Positions 1 through 7,224 of a DNA stretch of 17,200 nt are shown piece by piece. The stretch is taken from contig JAWLCG010000068.1 of assembly GCA_041687295.1 (NCBI GenBank), forward strand, positions 1 through 17,200, written 5' to 3'. This stretch comes from JAWLCG01 sp041687295 (GTDB lineage Bacteria; Planctomycetota; Phycisphaerae; SM23-33; FEN-1343). The position numbers were made by a program, and so were the translations under genes. A model generated the notes under the pieces. It was not told the origin of the DNA, ran no database searches, and saw only the letters and a program-made list of their open reading frames with translations. How positions within the stretch are numbered: position 1 is the first letter of the stretch; every line of letters starts with the position of its first letter.

Positions 1-479
1 AGAACATAGAGCATCGCCCGGTCGCGCAGCCAGTAGGCGTCGGTCTCGGGCTGGGGGGCGGCCAGCAGCTGGCGGACCTGCGGGTCGTTGAGCACCTCCG
101 GCAGGCGGTTCCACTTCTTGGGGGCGATGATGACCTCGGAGACGTCGCGCTCGGCGAGCCGCTGGAGCACGAGGTAGCGGCACAGCATGCGGATGGCCGC
201 CAGGCGTCGGCTGATGGTGGCCACGCTATGGCCCCGGGCCTTGCAGTGGCGCATGAAGCCCTCGATGTCGGCGGTGACCAGCCGATCGAGGTTCGCGGCG
301 GTGGGCCGGGCCAGCGTGGACAGGAAGTCCTCGAGGTCGTGCCGATAGGCCTTGCGGGTGTTGGGGCTCAGGCCGCACTCGGCCTGGAGGTAGTCCAGGA
401 ACCCCACCAGGACCGTCAGGGCCTCAGACGGCAGGTCGCAGGGCGGCGGGGCGGGGTTCGCGGGTGCGGGTCCGGGCAT
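1..479 (-). CDS. xerD: Xer-type tyrosine recombinase, N-terminal part (cut by window edge)
   Basis: About 159 residues are visible. After a short Pro/Ala-rich leader comes the N-terminal SAM-like core-binding domain, with FLDYLQAECGLSPNTRKAYR at roughly residues 26-45, then SVATISRRLAAIRMLCRYL and a LPEVLNDPQVRQLL linker that leads into the catalytic domain. This is the typical opening of XerC/XerD, which resolve chromosome dimers at dif together with FtsK. The catalytic R-H-R-Y residues lie beyond the left edge, so activity cannot be judged. The linker looks more like XerD than XerC, but that assignment is tentative. I chose the ATG at 479 because no better start lies nearer the core domain. 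It makes the gene overlap the upstream small gene by 56 bp, which suggests translational coupling. Confidence 0.88.
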   Translation of the reverse strand, partial: MPGPAPANPAPPPCDLPSEALTVLVGFLDYLQAECGLSPNTRKAYRHDLEDFLSTLARPTAANLDRLVTADIEGFMRHCKARGHSVATISRRLAAIRMLCRYLVLQRLAERDVSEVIIAPKKWNRLPEVLNDPQVRQLLAAPQPETDAYWLRDRAMLYV

Positions 480-609
480 CCCGAAGGATCTCCAGGTAAA
501 CGGGGCAACCCTGGTAGTGGTCCGCGCAGTGGTCGAGGGCCTGGACCAGGTTCATCAGGGTCAGTCGTCCCGCACAGCGGGGGTCGTCACGGTCGATGTA
601 GGGGCACAT
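424..609 (-). CDS. Small four-cysteine protein of unknown function
   Basis: This is a 61-residue protein starting at the ATG at 609, preceded by an AGGAAAGGA ribosome-binding site 8 nt upstream. The N-terminal two thirds read like a compact conserved domain: MCPYIDRDDPRC, a Leu-rich helix, then DHCADHYQGCPVY. Cys2, Cys12, Cys28 and Cys35 could form a metal site or disulfides. The last 15 or so residues are Arg/Pro-rich and are encoded where the gene overlaps the recombinase start, so they may be unconstrained. I recall similar CPY...DPRC small proteins from Planctomycetota but cannot name a family. It lies directly upstream of the Xer gene on the same strand and is probably co-transcribed with it. 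A longer in-frame start at 699 exists but its extra residues look non-coding. Confidence 0.6.
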   Translation of the reverse strand: MCPYIDRDDPRCAGRLTLMNLVQALDHCADHYQGCPVYLEILRDARTRTREPRPAALRPAV

Positions 610-775
610 GGTCTTCGGAATCCTTTCCTGAGCGGTCCGTGCGTCCGTCCTGGACTGCTCTAGGATATCGTCCGACCAAGGGGGAATTCTACAGGCCAAT
701 CGGGGCCGGCACAGAGAAATATCACGCGAAATTGGGGGCAGGTTCAGGCCGCCCGCACACCGGCACCCGCGGCAG

Positions 776-809
776 GGGCGAAGACCCCGGGCAAGCCCGG
801 GGCAATATA
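776..809. repeat. Repeat family A, copy 1 (palindrome)
   Basis: The core GAAGACCCCGGGCAAG is followed by CCCGGGGCAATAT. CCCCGGGC (785-792) pairs with GCCCGGGG (795-802). Related copies lie at 9288-9315 (opposite orientation) and 16280-16309 (same orientation). The family shares the GAAGACCCC flank and an AT-rich end. The stretch 610-775 before it shows no gene. Confidence 0.75.
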
Positions 810-814
810 CCGAC

Positions 815-848
815 GCCGGGCCTCGCTGCGCTCGACCCGGCCTACGGG
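815..848. repeat. Repeat family B, copy 1 (REP-like hairpin overlapping a stop codon)
   Basis: The sequence GCCGGGCCTCGCTGCGCTCG continues into ACCCGGCCTACGGGG. The GCCGGG and CCCGGC ends form a stem. It is identical over about 34 bp to the copy at 5859-5893 and differs by one base from the reverse complement of the copy at 4010-4043. Bases 842-844 (CTA) are the TAG stop of the neighbouring minus-strand membrane protein. Confidence 0.85.
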
Positions 849-2488
849 GAGGCGTGGTAGAGGACCCAGTATCGGCCCCAGAGGGGTACGTCGGGGCCGG
901 CGAGGCTCTCGAGGGGCAGTTCGATGGCCGAGGTCGCCGGCAGGACGATGTACTGCACGCCGTGGTCGGCGGCGAAGGCGTCGAGGGCCTCGGCGCTGGC
1001 CGGGGCGCCGCTGGGCGGGGCGACGAGGTCGCGCTGCTGCTCGAGCAGGGCCGTCCACTCGGCCAGGCGGTCGGGGGCGAGGTAGTAGTAGTACTTCACG
1101 TCGGCGGACGTGGCCAGCAAGGCCCGGCGGGCCCAGAGGCGCATCCGCGGCTCGTCGCTGAGCAGCCGGGCGTCGGCCGAGGTTTCCTGACTGAGCCAGT
1201 AGCCGATGTACCGCAGCTCGGCGAGCTTCTCCTCTCGGCTGATCCAGCGTTGGACGTTCTCGGGGCGCTGCTCCTGCTCGACGGCCCGGGCGAAGGCGTA
1301 CTCGACCCAGTGTCTGGGCTGGCGGAGGTTGGGGCTGGGCACCAGCCAGAAGACCGCCAGCACCGCCAGGGCCACCCGGACGATCGTGTGCAGCCAGTCC
1401 GCCCCCAGGCGCAGCAGGTGCACCATGGCCTGGGCGAACAGGACGTACAGCGGCAGCATGGCCAGCTTCAGCGCGTCGATCCAGAAGATCCCCACCGGCC
1501 GGGAGCCCCGGGCCATGCCGATCAGCTGGGCGATGCCCTGGCCCCACAGGCCCACCAGCAGCGCCCCGACGAGCATCCAGACCCACGCCCGCCGGTTGGA
1601 CGCCCGCAGCCGCTCAGCCCGGAAGAAGACCACCAGCACCCCCAGCCACAGAACGGCCGTGTGCGCCAGCCACTCCATGGCCGGGCCCAGCAATTGGGGG
1701 TAGAGCACGTCCAGGCCCGCGCGGTCGAAGGCGGCCGCCACGGTGGTCCACTCCACGCCCGCCGGCGCCCAGCGGGCCAGGGCGGCGTAGTGGGCCAGCA
1801 CCGGGCTGGCCCCACCCAGGACGCACAGGGCGCCCAGCAGCACCGTCAGCCAGCTGTGCGCCCGCAGTCGGCCCTGGCCCAGGACCGTCAGGCCGAAGAC
1901 CAGCGCCAGGCTCAGCCCGGTCGGGGCGTGGACGTTCGCAAGCAGCCCCACCACGAGGAAGACCCACAGCGTCCGCGACCGCCCGGGCCGCATCAGCAGG
2001 CCCGCCAGCAGCGGCACCGGCGCCAGGGCCACCGCGTCGGCCTGCATGCTGGCCAGCGGGCCCAGGCCCCAGTAGCTGTCGGCGCCGACGAAGAGCACCA
2101 CCATCGACAGCACCGCCACCAGCACCGCCACCGACCAGCTGCGGCACTGCCGCCACAGCAGCCAGTACATGCCCGAGAGGTACAGCATCAGCAGCGGGCC
2201 CGCCAGCACGCGGAAGGGCCATTGGATGTCGTCCGAGCCGTGGGACTCGTAGGCCGTCCGCAGGTAGAGCTGCCAGAGCGGGGCGCGGAATTTCCACAGA
2301 CCCTCGGGCCCGAAGACCGGGTCGCGGGAGTACAATTCCGGATGAGCCGACCGCAGCACGCCCACGGCCGAGTTGACCTGGTCGTCGCTGGTCAGCCTTT
2401 CGTGAAACGCCAGCACCCCCGCCAGCACGCTGACGGCCAACAGGATGCCGAACGCGACGGCATGGCGACTTGTGGGGTAGGGTTTCAT
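842..2488 (-). CDS. Multi-pass membrane protein, GT-C/DUF6798-like
   Basis: The protein has 548 residues. An N-terminal membrane anchor is followed by a loop carrying an acidic DDQ (residues 35-37). About ten hydrophobic segments follow, and then a soluble C-terminal domain of roughly 170 residues. The layout of early acidic loop, many membrane spans and soluble tail resembles GT-C fold glycosyltransferases. The tail pattern, LSDEPRMRLWARRALL, YYYYLAPDRLAEW and ending HGVQYIVLP, resembles DUF6798-type planctomycete membrane proteins. No donor-binding or catalytic residue can be confirmed, so the function is open. I chose the ATG at 2488 because the hydrophobic anchor starts just after it; a GTG at 2533 would add 15 residues, and neither start has a strong ribosome-binding site. 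It is divergent from tilS with 75 bp between them. The TAG stop lies inside a family B repeat. Confidence 0.8.
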   Translation of the reverse strand: MKPYPTSRHAVAFGILLAVSVLAGVLAFHERLTSDDQVNSAVGVLRSAHPELYSRDPVFGPEGLWKFRAPLWQLYLRTAYESHGSDDIQWPFRVLAGPLLMLYLSGMYWLLWRQCRSWSVAVLVAVLSMVVLFVGADSYWGLGPLASMQADAVALAPVPLLAGLLMRPGRSRTLWVFLVVGLLANVHAPTGLSLALVFGLTVLGQGRLRAHSWLTVLLGALCVLGGASPVLAHYAALARWAPAGVEWTTVAAAFDRAGLDVLYPQLLGPAMEWLAHTAVLWLGVLVVFFRAERLRASNRRAWVWMLVGALLVGLWGQGIAQLIGMARGSRPVGIFWIDALKLAMLPLYVLFAQAMVHLLRLGADWLHTIVRVALAVLAVFWLVPSPNLRQPRHWVEYAFARAVEQEQRPENVQRWISREEKLAELRYIGYWLSQETSADARLLSDEPRMRLWARRALLATSADVKYYYYLAPDRLAEWTALLEQQRDLVAPPSGAPASAEALDAFAADHGVQYIVLPATSAIELPLESLAGPDVPLWGRYWVLYHASP

Positions 2489-2563
2489 CGGTGTCGACTG
2501 TCCGGTATGGTATAGGCCACGACCGGTTTCCACAAGAAGCGCTTATCCGCGTTCCAGGCTGCC

Positions 2564-4003
2564 ATGTCCAACCCCGCCAACAACTTCCCGGCCCGCGTGG
2601 GCGAGTTCATCGACGCGCACCACCTGCTGGGCCCCCAGTCGACGGTGCTGGTGGCCGTCTCGGGCGGGCCGGACAGCGTGGCCCTGCTGGGGGCCCTGGT
2701 CGATCTGGCGCGGGTGCCCCGACGGGCGTGGAAGGTCTCGGCCGCCCACCTCGACCACGGCCTGCGGCCCGAGGCGGGCGCCGACGCCGCCTTCGTGGCC
2801 GAGCTGTGCGAGCGGCTCGGCGTCGAGCTGCACGCGGGCCGGGCCAACGTGGCCCAAGAGGCCCGCCAGGAGGGGCTGAGCCTCGAGTCGGCCGGCCGGA
2901 TGGCCCGCTACCGCTTCCTGGGCCAGACGGCCCGGCGGCTGGGCTGCAGCCACGTCGCCACCGGCCACCAGGCCGACGACAACGTCGAGACCGTCCTGCA
3001 CCGCATCGTCCGCGGTACGGGCATCGAGGGCCTGCGGGGCATCCCGGCCCGCCGGCGGCTGGGGGGCGAGGACATCTGGTTGGTCCGCCCCCTGCTCGAA
3101 CAGACCCGCCAGGACGTGCTGGACTACCTCCACGCCCGCGGCCTGGGCTGGCGCGAGGACGCGTCCAACGCCGAGTCGGCCTTCACCCGCAACCGCATCC
3201 GCCACGAACTGTTGCCGCTGCTGCGCGAGCAGTTCAACCCGCAGGTCGACGCCGCCCTGCGCCGGCTCATCACCACGGCCGAGTGGGCGGGCCAGTACCT
3301 CGACGCCCTCGGCGGCCAGGCCCTCGAACAGGCCCTGGTCGACCAGAGCGACCGCCACGTCACCCTCAGCGTGACCAGCCTGGCCCGCAAGGACCCGCTG
3401 ACGGCCAGCGGGGCCGTCCGCGAGGCCCTGCGCCGGCTCGGAGCGCCGCTGCGGGCGGTCGGGCTCGAGCACGTCTGCCGCGTGCTGGCCCTGCTGGAGG
3501 GCGAAACCTCGCCCCGCCAGCACGACCTGCCCGACGGCCTGCGGGCCCGACGCGAGTACGACACGCTGGTCCTGGAGCTGCCCGCCGACCGCGCCGGCCC
3601 ACCCCAGGCGGCCGTCCACGAGCTCCGCGTGCCCGGCCTGACCGACCTGCCCGATGGCACGCGCCTCCGCGTGGACACCGGCCCCGGCGGCCAGGCCGAG
3701 CTGCAGGGCCTGCGCCCCGACAAGCCGCCCACCGTCGAACTGCTCGACGCCGACCGCCTCGCCCTGCCGCTGCTGGCCCGCCACTGGCACGAGGGCGACC
3801 GCTTCTGGCCCCTCGGCGCCCGGGGCCATCGCAAGCTCAGCGACTTCCTGGGCGACCGCAAGATCCCCGCCGGCCGACGCAATCAGCTGTGGATCGTCTG
3901 CGACCAGCTCGGCCCGGTGTGGGTGGCCCCCCTCCGCATCGACGAGCGGGTCAAGGTCACCCCCGCCACCCGCACCCTCGCCCGCCTCGAACTGCTCCCG
4001 TAG
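2564..4003 (+). CDS. tilS: tRNA(Ile)-lysidine synthase TilS
   Basis: TilS uses ATP and lysine to convert C34 of the CAU-anticodon tRNA-Ile to lysidine, so that the tRNA reads AUA. The N-type ATP-pyrophosphatase P-loop SGGPDS is at residues 33-38, HLDHGLR at 62-68 and GHQADDNVET at 134-143. The NRIRHELLP segment follows, then a middle substrate-binding region. The C-terminal TilS domain has GDRFWPLGARGHRKLSDFLG from residue 411. At 479 residues this is the full-length type with the C-terminal domain. The ATG at 2564 is preceded only by a weak CAGG. The TAG stop is embedded in CCCGTAGGCC, the same decamer that opens the family B repeat 7 bp further on. Nothing suggests loss of function. Confidence 0.97.
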   Translation: MSNPANNFPARVGEFIDAHHLLGPQSTVLVAVSGGPDSVALLGALVDLARVPRRAWKVSAAHLDHGLRPEAGADAAFVAELCERLGVELHAGRANVAQEARQEGLSLESAGRMARYRFLGQTARRLGCSHVATGHQADDNVETVLHRIVRGTGIEGLRGIPARRRLGGEDIWLVRPLLEQTRQDVLDYLHARGLGWREDASNAESAFTRNRIRHELLPLLREQFNPQVDAALRRLITTAEWAGQYLDALGGQALEQALVDQSDRHVTLSVTSLARKDPLTASGAVREALRRLGAPLRAVGLEHVCRVLALLEGETSPRQHDLPDGLRARREYDTLVLELPADRAGPPQAAVHELRVPGLTDLPDGTRLRVDTGPGGQAELQGLRPDKPPTVELLDADRLALPLLARHWHEGDRFWPLGARGHRKLSDFLGDRKIPAGRRNQLWIVCDQLGPVWVAPLRIDERVKVTPATRTLARLELLP

Positions 4004-4009
4004 GCCAAG

Positions 4010-4043
4010 CCCGTAGGCCGGGTCGAGCGAAGCGAGGCCCGGC
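4010..4043. repeat. Repeat family B, copy 2
   Basis: CCCGTAGGCCGGGTCGAGCG continues to AAGCGAGGCCCGGC. This is the family B unit read on the plus strand, with one base different from copies 1 and 3. It follows tilS in the same orientation relative to its gene as the other two copies. Its first ten bases are duplicated just upstream, at 3998-4007, where they contain the tilS stop. Confidence 0.85.
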
Positions 4044-4065
4044 AGCGAAGACGATGGCCGCCCGC

Positions 4066-4322
4066 GAAATTGGCTTCGTTTCCCAGCCCAAAATCCCGCG
4101 GTACACCTTGCATAAACAGGCGTTACGCCAGACGCAATTGGGTTCGTTTCGTCACAACCCCGCCTGCGGGACGGGGGCTGGGGGGGGACGCCGTGACGCT
4201 CTTGGAGCCTGGGGCTTGCGCCGACCTGGGCAGGTTGGAGTTGGGTTCGTTTCGCGCGGGAGAATCCCGCGTTACGCATTACTACAGCAGGTGTTGCGCC
4301 TACCGCAATTGGGTTCGTTTCG
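4066..4322. repeat. Repeat family C: two paired units with an AATTGGGTTCGTTTCG core
   Basis: Cores lie at 4068, 4136, 4239 and 4307, all in the same orientation. Within each pair the core-to-core distance is exactly 68 bp. The 51-bp segments ending at the second core of each pair (AATCCCGCG...AATTGGG) match at about 38 positions. The region has no gene. Read on the minus strand it gives strings such as ETNPI and KRTQ, which I recall from spurious planctomycete ORFs. Confidence 0.8.
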
Positions 4323-4357
4323 TTAGAGTGCCCCCCGCAGGGGCGCTCCGCCCCGAT

Positions 4358-4381
4358 GCCCACGGAAGGCATTCCGTGGGC
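4358..4381. repeat. Perfect 10-bp hairpin
   Basis: GCCCACGGAA (4358-4367), loop GGCA, then TTCCGTGGGC (4372-4381). It resembles the CCCACGGAT hairpins at 5709-5729 and 5797-5817. A smaller GGGGCG/CGCCCC hairpin lies just upstream at 4340-4354. No T-run follows, so it does not look like an intrinsic terminator. Confidence 0.7.
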
Positions 4382-4413
4382 TTGGGTAAGAGCCCATTCC
4401 CCCAATTCCTGAA

Positions 4414-4440
4414 TTCTCTGTGTCCTCTGTGTCCTCTGTG
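4414..4440. repeat. Three tandem 9-bp units (TCCTCTGTG)
   Basis: The units are TTCTCTGTG, TCCTCTGTG and TCCTCTGTG. The motif sits in the non-coding stretch downstream of the 4477-5616 gene, beside an AT-richer segment (4441-4476). Confidence 0.8.
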
Positions 4441-4476
4441 GCAGCTTTTCTGACTTACTTACTTTATACACCCGAC

Positions 4477-5616
4477 TTACGGCGAAGGCTGCGTGGCGGG
4501 CTCGAACTCCAGGCCGTACTGCTGGTGGATGCGGCGGAGGACGTCGAGGCGGCGGGCCTCGATCTGCTCGACCAGCTCGGGCGGCAGGTCGTCGGGGCGG
4601 AAGAAGACGTCGAAGGTCTCCTCGGGCATGCCGGGCACGGGCAGGGCCATCTTGACGATGAAGCTCATGCGGGGCCGATCGGGCCCGGCGTCGGCCTCGG
4701 TGGCCAGGGCGGGCGAGGCCGACACGCGGACCGTGCCCTGCCCCGGCGTAAACTCCAGGCCCGTGGTGCCGCTGATGGCCTCGAGGGCCTGCTGGACGGT
4801 GCTGTCGGCCATCAGGAGGGTGAAGCTCTGGCGCATCTGCTCGGGCAGTCGGCCCAGGACGCCGGGCTCGAGGTCCAGGCCCAGCTGGGCCTTGCCGGCC
4901 AGGTCCTGCAGCACGGCCAGCAGGGGCTGCTGCTCGTAGCGGAGGCTCACCCGGCGGGCGAGTTGGCGGGCGATCTGCTGGTCCCAGGGCAGGACGACCA
5001 GGTCGGTGCCCCAGAGGTACCAGGTCCAGTCGGGGTTGGCGGTGAGGGCGTCGAGGTACTGCCGGGCCGTCGCGGGCAGTTGGGCCTGGGCCCTGGCCTC
5101 GGCCGCGTCGCGCGGCGGGCCGGGCTCGACGAGCCAGCGGAGCTGCAGGTCGCTGACGCCGGTGAGGCGGCGGAGCTGGTCGAGGACGGGCTGGCCGGGC
5201 ACGAGCCGTTCGTGCTCCAGGGCCGAGAGGATGGCGACCTCGGTGAAGGTAGGCCTTCGGCCGATGCGGGTCAGCGGCTCGGTGGGAAAAACGACGACCC
5301 CGCCGTCGGCGAGCCGCCACTGCAGGGCCATCGGGTCGAACAGGGCCGTCAGGGCCTCGCGCAGGCGGACGTTGCGGGCAGTGAGGCGGACGCGGGTCTG
5401 CTCGCCGTGGGGCATGTGGGCCAGGGCCGACTCGCTCAGCCGGACCGGCAGGCCGGTCTGGGCCGTCACCTGGTCGAGGGCCTCGGTGACCGGGGCATCG
5501 GCGATGACCAGGTTGGCCGGCTCGTCGAGGGCGCGGGCGACGTCGCCCTGCCCGTTCTGCCCCGCCGCCAGGCCGCTCGCCAGGGCCACCACCGCCGCCA
5601 TCCACGCGTATCGCAT
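4477..5616 (-). CDS. Exported protein with three secretin-N/STN-like repeats
   Basis: The protein has 379 residues with a signal peptide (MRYAWMAAVVALASGLAAGQ). Three segments share the pattern of a helix with regularly spaced Leu, then TG, then a strand ending in a hydrophobic VVxP-like string. They are residues 34-112 (VTEALDQVTAQTGLPVRL, ending GGVVVFP), about 140-211 (ending TDLVVLP) and about 222-300 (ending GTVRVSA). This is the short STN/secretin-N fold seen at the start of secretins, TonB-coupled receptors and FecR-linked proteins. There is no beta-barrel or secretin domain; the C-terminus is a short helical segment. The ATG at 5616 has GGAG 6 nt upstream and is preferred over the ATG at 5628. 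It is the third gene after a sigma factor and an anti-sigma-like protein, so it may be their target or a periplasmic sensor. Confidence 0.7.
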   Translation of the reverse strand: MRYAWMAAVVALASGLAAGQNGQGDVARALDEPANLVIADAPVTEALDQVTAQTGLPVRLSESALAHMPHGEQTRVRLTARNVRLREALTALFDPMALQWRLADGGVVVFPTEPLTRIGRRPTFTEVAILSALEHERLVPGQPVLDQLRRLTGVSDLQLRWLVEPGPPRDAAEARAQAQLPATARQYLDALTANPDWTWYLWGTDLVVLPWDQQIARQLARRVSLRYEQQPLLAVLQDLAGKAQLGLDLEPGVLGRLPEQMRQSFTLLMADSTVQQALEAISGTTGLEFTPGQGTVRVSASPALATEADAGPDRPRMSFIVKMALPVPGMPEETFDVFFRPDDLPPELVEQIEARRLDVLRRIHQQYGLEFEPATQPSP

Positions 5617-5635
5617 TGCTCGCTCCATTCAACCT

Positions 5636-5850
5636 GGGGTCTCGTCCAGACGCGGCCGGGCGCTGGGACGCCATCGCGGCGGGCAGTGCCCGCCCTACTT
5701 TCTCCAAGCCCACGGATGAAATCCGTGGGGGTCTCGTGCAGACCCGGGCGCTGGGACGCCACCGCGGCGGGCAGTACCCGCCCTACTTTCTCCAAGCCCA
5801 CGGATGAAATCCGTGGGGGTCTCGTGCGGGCGGTGCCTGGCGCTCTGACG
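5636..5850. repeat. Repeat family D: near-identical tandem units
   Basis: Bases 5659-5739 and 5747-5827 are 81-bp copies with only two differences (period 88). A third, partial copy starts at about 5816 and runs into a family B element. Each unit holds two hairpins: GGGCAGTGCCC-type and CCCACGGAT-gaa-ATCCGTGGG (5709-5729 and 5797-5817). It fills the gap between the anti-sigma-like and STN genes. Confidence 0.85.
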
Positions 5851-5858
5851 CCATCGCT

Positions 5859-5893
5859 GCCGGGCCTCGCTGCGCTCGACCCGGCCTACGGGG
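5859..5893. repeat. Repeat family B, copy 3
   Basis: It is identical to copy 1 (815-848). It lies 35 bp downstream of the stop of the anti-sigma-like gene, in the same gene-relative orientation as the other copies. Between them are two GGCGCCATCCC repeats (5895-5924). Confidence 0.85.
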
Positions 5894-5928
5894 CGGCGCC
5901 ATCCCGACGGCGCCATCCCGGCGGGGCC

Positions 5929-6558
5929 CTACCGCAAGTCCATCAGCCAGAAGCCCATGCCGTTGGTCGGGGTCGGCCGGGGCGCTCCGACGCTGACGAC
6001 GACGGTGCCGACGACGTCGGGCCCGCCGGCCAGGGCGCTGGGCATGCCGGCCGGGGCGGACTGGGCCAGGGTCGCCGGTCGAAAAGCCGCCACCAGCTCG
6101 CCGGCCCGGGCGCGGGCGGGCACGACCAGGCCGGCCTCCAGCGTGCCGTTGGCGTGCGGGGCGGGCTCCACCATGGCCCCCGCCAGCTCGGCCGACGGGG
6201 CGGGCGGGCCCTGGAGCCACTGGAGGCCCAGCACGACCAGCACCACCGCAGCCGCAGCCGCCGCCCCGAGGGCCGACCATCGCGCCAGCCGGGCCGACCA
6301 CGCCGGGCGCTCGGGGGCCATGAGGCTCTCGCGCTCCAGGGCGGCCTGGATGCTCTCACGCTGGAAGGCCAGGTCCACCGGCAACTCGGCCGGGCCCAGG
6401 GCCCCCAACTCGCCCTGCAGGGCCTGGTACTGGCGGAACTGCTCAGCCAGGGCCGGCTCCTGCTCCATCCGCCGCCGCAGGGCCTGGGCCTCGCGAACCG
6501 ACAGCTGCCCGTCGAGCAGCTGGGAGAGCTGGAACTCGATGTCGTCGTGGGGCTTCAT
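5929..6558 (-). CDS. Single-pass membrane anti-sigma-like protein
   Basis: The protein has 209 residues. Residues 1-55 (IEFQLSQLLDGQLS, VREAQALRRRMEQEPALAEQ) form the short helical N-terminal region typical of membrane anti-sigma factors. A transmembrane helix spans about residues 96-115 (Ala/Val/Leu-rich). A roughly 90-residue extracytoplasmic tail follows. There is no HxxxCxxC zinc motif, so this is not a classic ZAS anti-sigma factor. It starts 28 bp after the sigma factor stop, with a GGAAG ribosome-binding site. That position and topology are the main reasons for the call; direct sigma binding is inferred. Confidence 0.72.
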   Translation of the reverse strand: MKPHDDIEFQLSQLLDGQLSVREAQALRRRMEQEPALAEQFRQYQALQGELGALGPAELPVDLAFQRESIQAALERESLMAPERPAWSARLARWSALGAAAAAAVVLVVLGLQWLQGPPAPSAELAGAMVEPAPHANGTLEAGLVVPARARAGELVAAFRPATLAQSAPAGMPSALAGGPDVVGTVVVSVGAPRPTPTNGMGFWLMDLR

Positions 6559-6586
6559 TGTTTCTATCTTCCGTCGGCGGGGCGTC

Positions 6587-7174
6587 CTAGAGCCACTCCG
6601 CCAGCAAATCCTTGAGTTTCTTCCGGGCCTGGAACACGTGCCACTTGACGGCCTCGACACTGATGCCGAGCATGGCGGCCACCTCTTTCTGGGCCAGGCC
6701 CTCGAGGCTGAACAGGACCAGGGCCTGCCGCTCGCGGTCGCTGAGCCGCTGCAGGGCCCACTCGATCCGCTCGCTCAACTCGCCGGCGGCCGCCATCTCT
6801 GCCGGGCTGTCCGCCCGGGGGTCGGCGTGCTGGGGGGCGTTCTCGTCGTCCTCGCCGGCGGGCTCCAGGCGGAGCGTCCTTCGCAACGCCCGCCCCCGAC
6901 GGAAGTTCAGCGCCCCGTTCGCCACGATCCGCATCAGCCAGGCCCGGAAGTGCTCCGGCACGTCCAGCCGGCCCAGACTCCGGTAGGCCCGCAGGAACGC
7001 CTCCTGCACGACCTCCTGGGCATCATCGGCGTTGCCCAGCAGCCGCCAGGCCAGGCTGTTGGCCGGCCGCTGGTACCGCTCGACCAGGCCGTCGAATGCG
7101 CCGCGATCCCCGCGCAGCACCGCCGCCACGAGCATCGCGTCGGTCGGCTGGCCCTCGGGGCCGGTTTGCGCCAT
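6587..7174 (-). CDS. ECF-family RNA polymerase sigma factor
   Basis: The protein has 195 residues. Region 2 shows GAFDGLVERYQRPANSLAWR, then DDAQEVVQEAFLRAYRSLGR and FRAWLMRIVANGALNFRR. An acidic linker follows. Region 4 shows LSDRERQALVLFSLEGLAQK and EVAAMLGISVEAVKWHVFQA, the -35 recognition helix-turn-helix. This is the two-domain architecture of ECF sigma-70 proteins. I prefer the ATG at 7174, with GCAGGTG upstream, over the in-frame GTG at 7192. It heads an operon with a membrane anti-sigma-like protein and an exported STN protein, consistent with control by an envelope signal. The ECF subgroup is not assigned. Confidence 0.93.
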   Translation of the reverse strand: MAQTGPEGQPTDAMLVAAVLRGDRGAFDGLVERYQRPANSLAWRLLGNADDAQEVVQEAFLRAYRSLGRLDVPEHFRAWLMRIVANGALNFRRGRALRRTLRLEPAGEDDENAPQHADPRADSPAEMAAAGELSERIEWALQRLSDRERQALVLFSLEGLAQKEVAAMLGISVEAVKWHVFQARKKLKDLLAEWL

Positions 7175-7224
7175 CGGTTTGGACACCTGCACCCTGCAAA
7201 CGTTAGTCGCCCGTCCGGATCAAT

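Noticed and set aside
854..2515. Long plus-strand open frame opposite the membrane protein
   Set aside because: His/Gln/Arg-rich shadow of the minus-strand gene, with no domain or ribosome-binding site.
4136..4151. GGGTTCGTTTC as a tRNA T-arm
   Set aside because: It lacks the conserved GTTCRANYC order, and no acceptor or anticodon stem can be drawn around it.
4068..4322. CRISPR array
   Set aside because: The cores are 16 bp, degenerate and paired, with similar rather than unique sequence between them, and there are no cas genes.
2543..5713. A very long minus-strand open frame opposite tilS and out of frame with the STN gene
   Set aside because: High GC removes stop codons. The translation is Pro/Arg/Gly-rich and passes through repeats. 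tilS and the STN gene explain the sequence far better.
7175..7192. GTG start at 7192 for the sigma factor
   Set aside because: The ATG at 7174 has a better-placed GCAGGTG, and the extra six residues add nothing recognisable.
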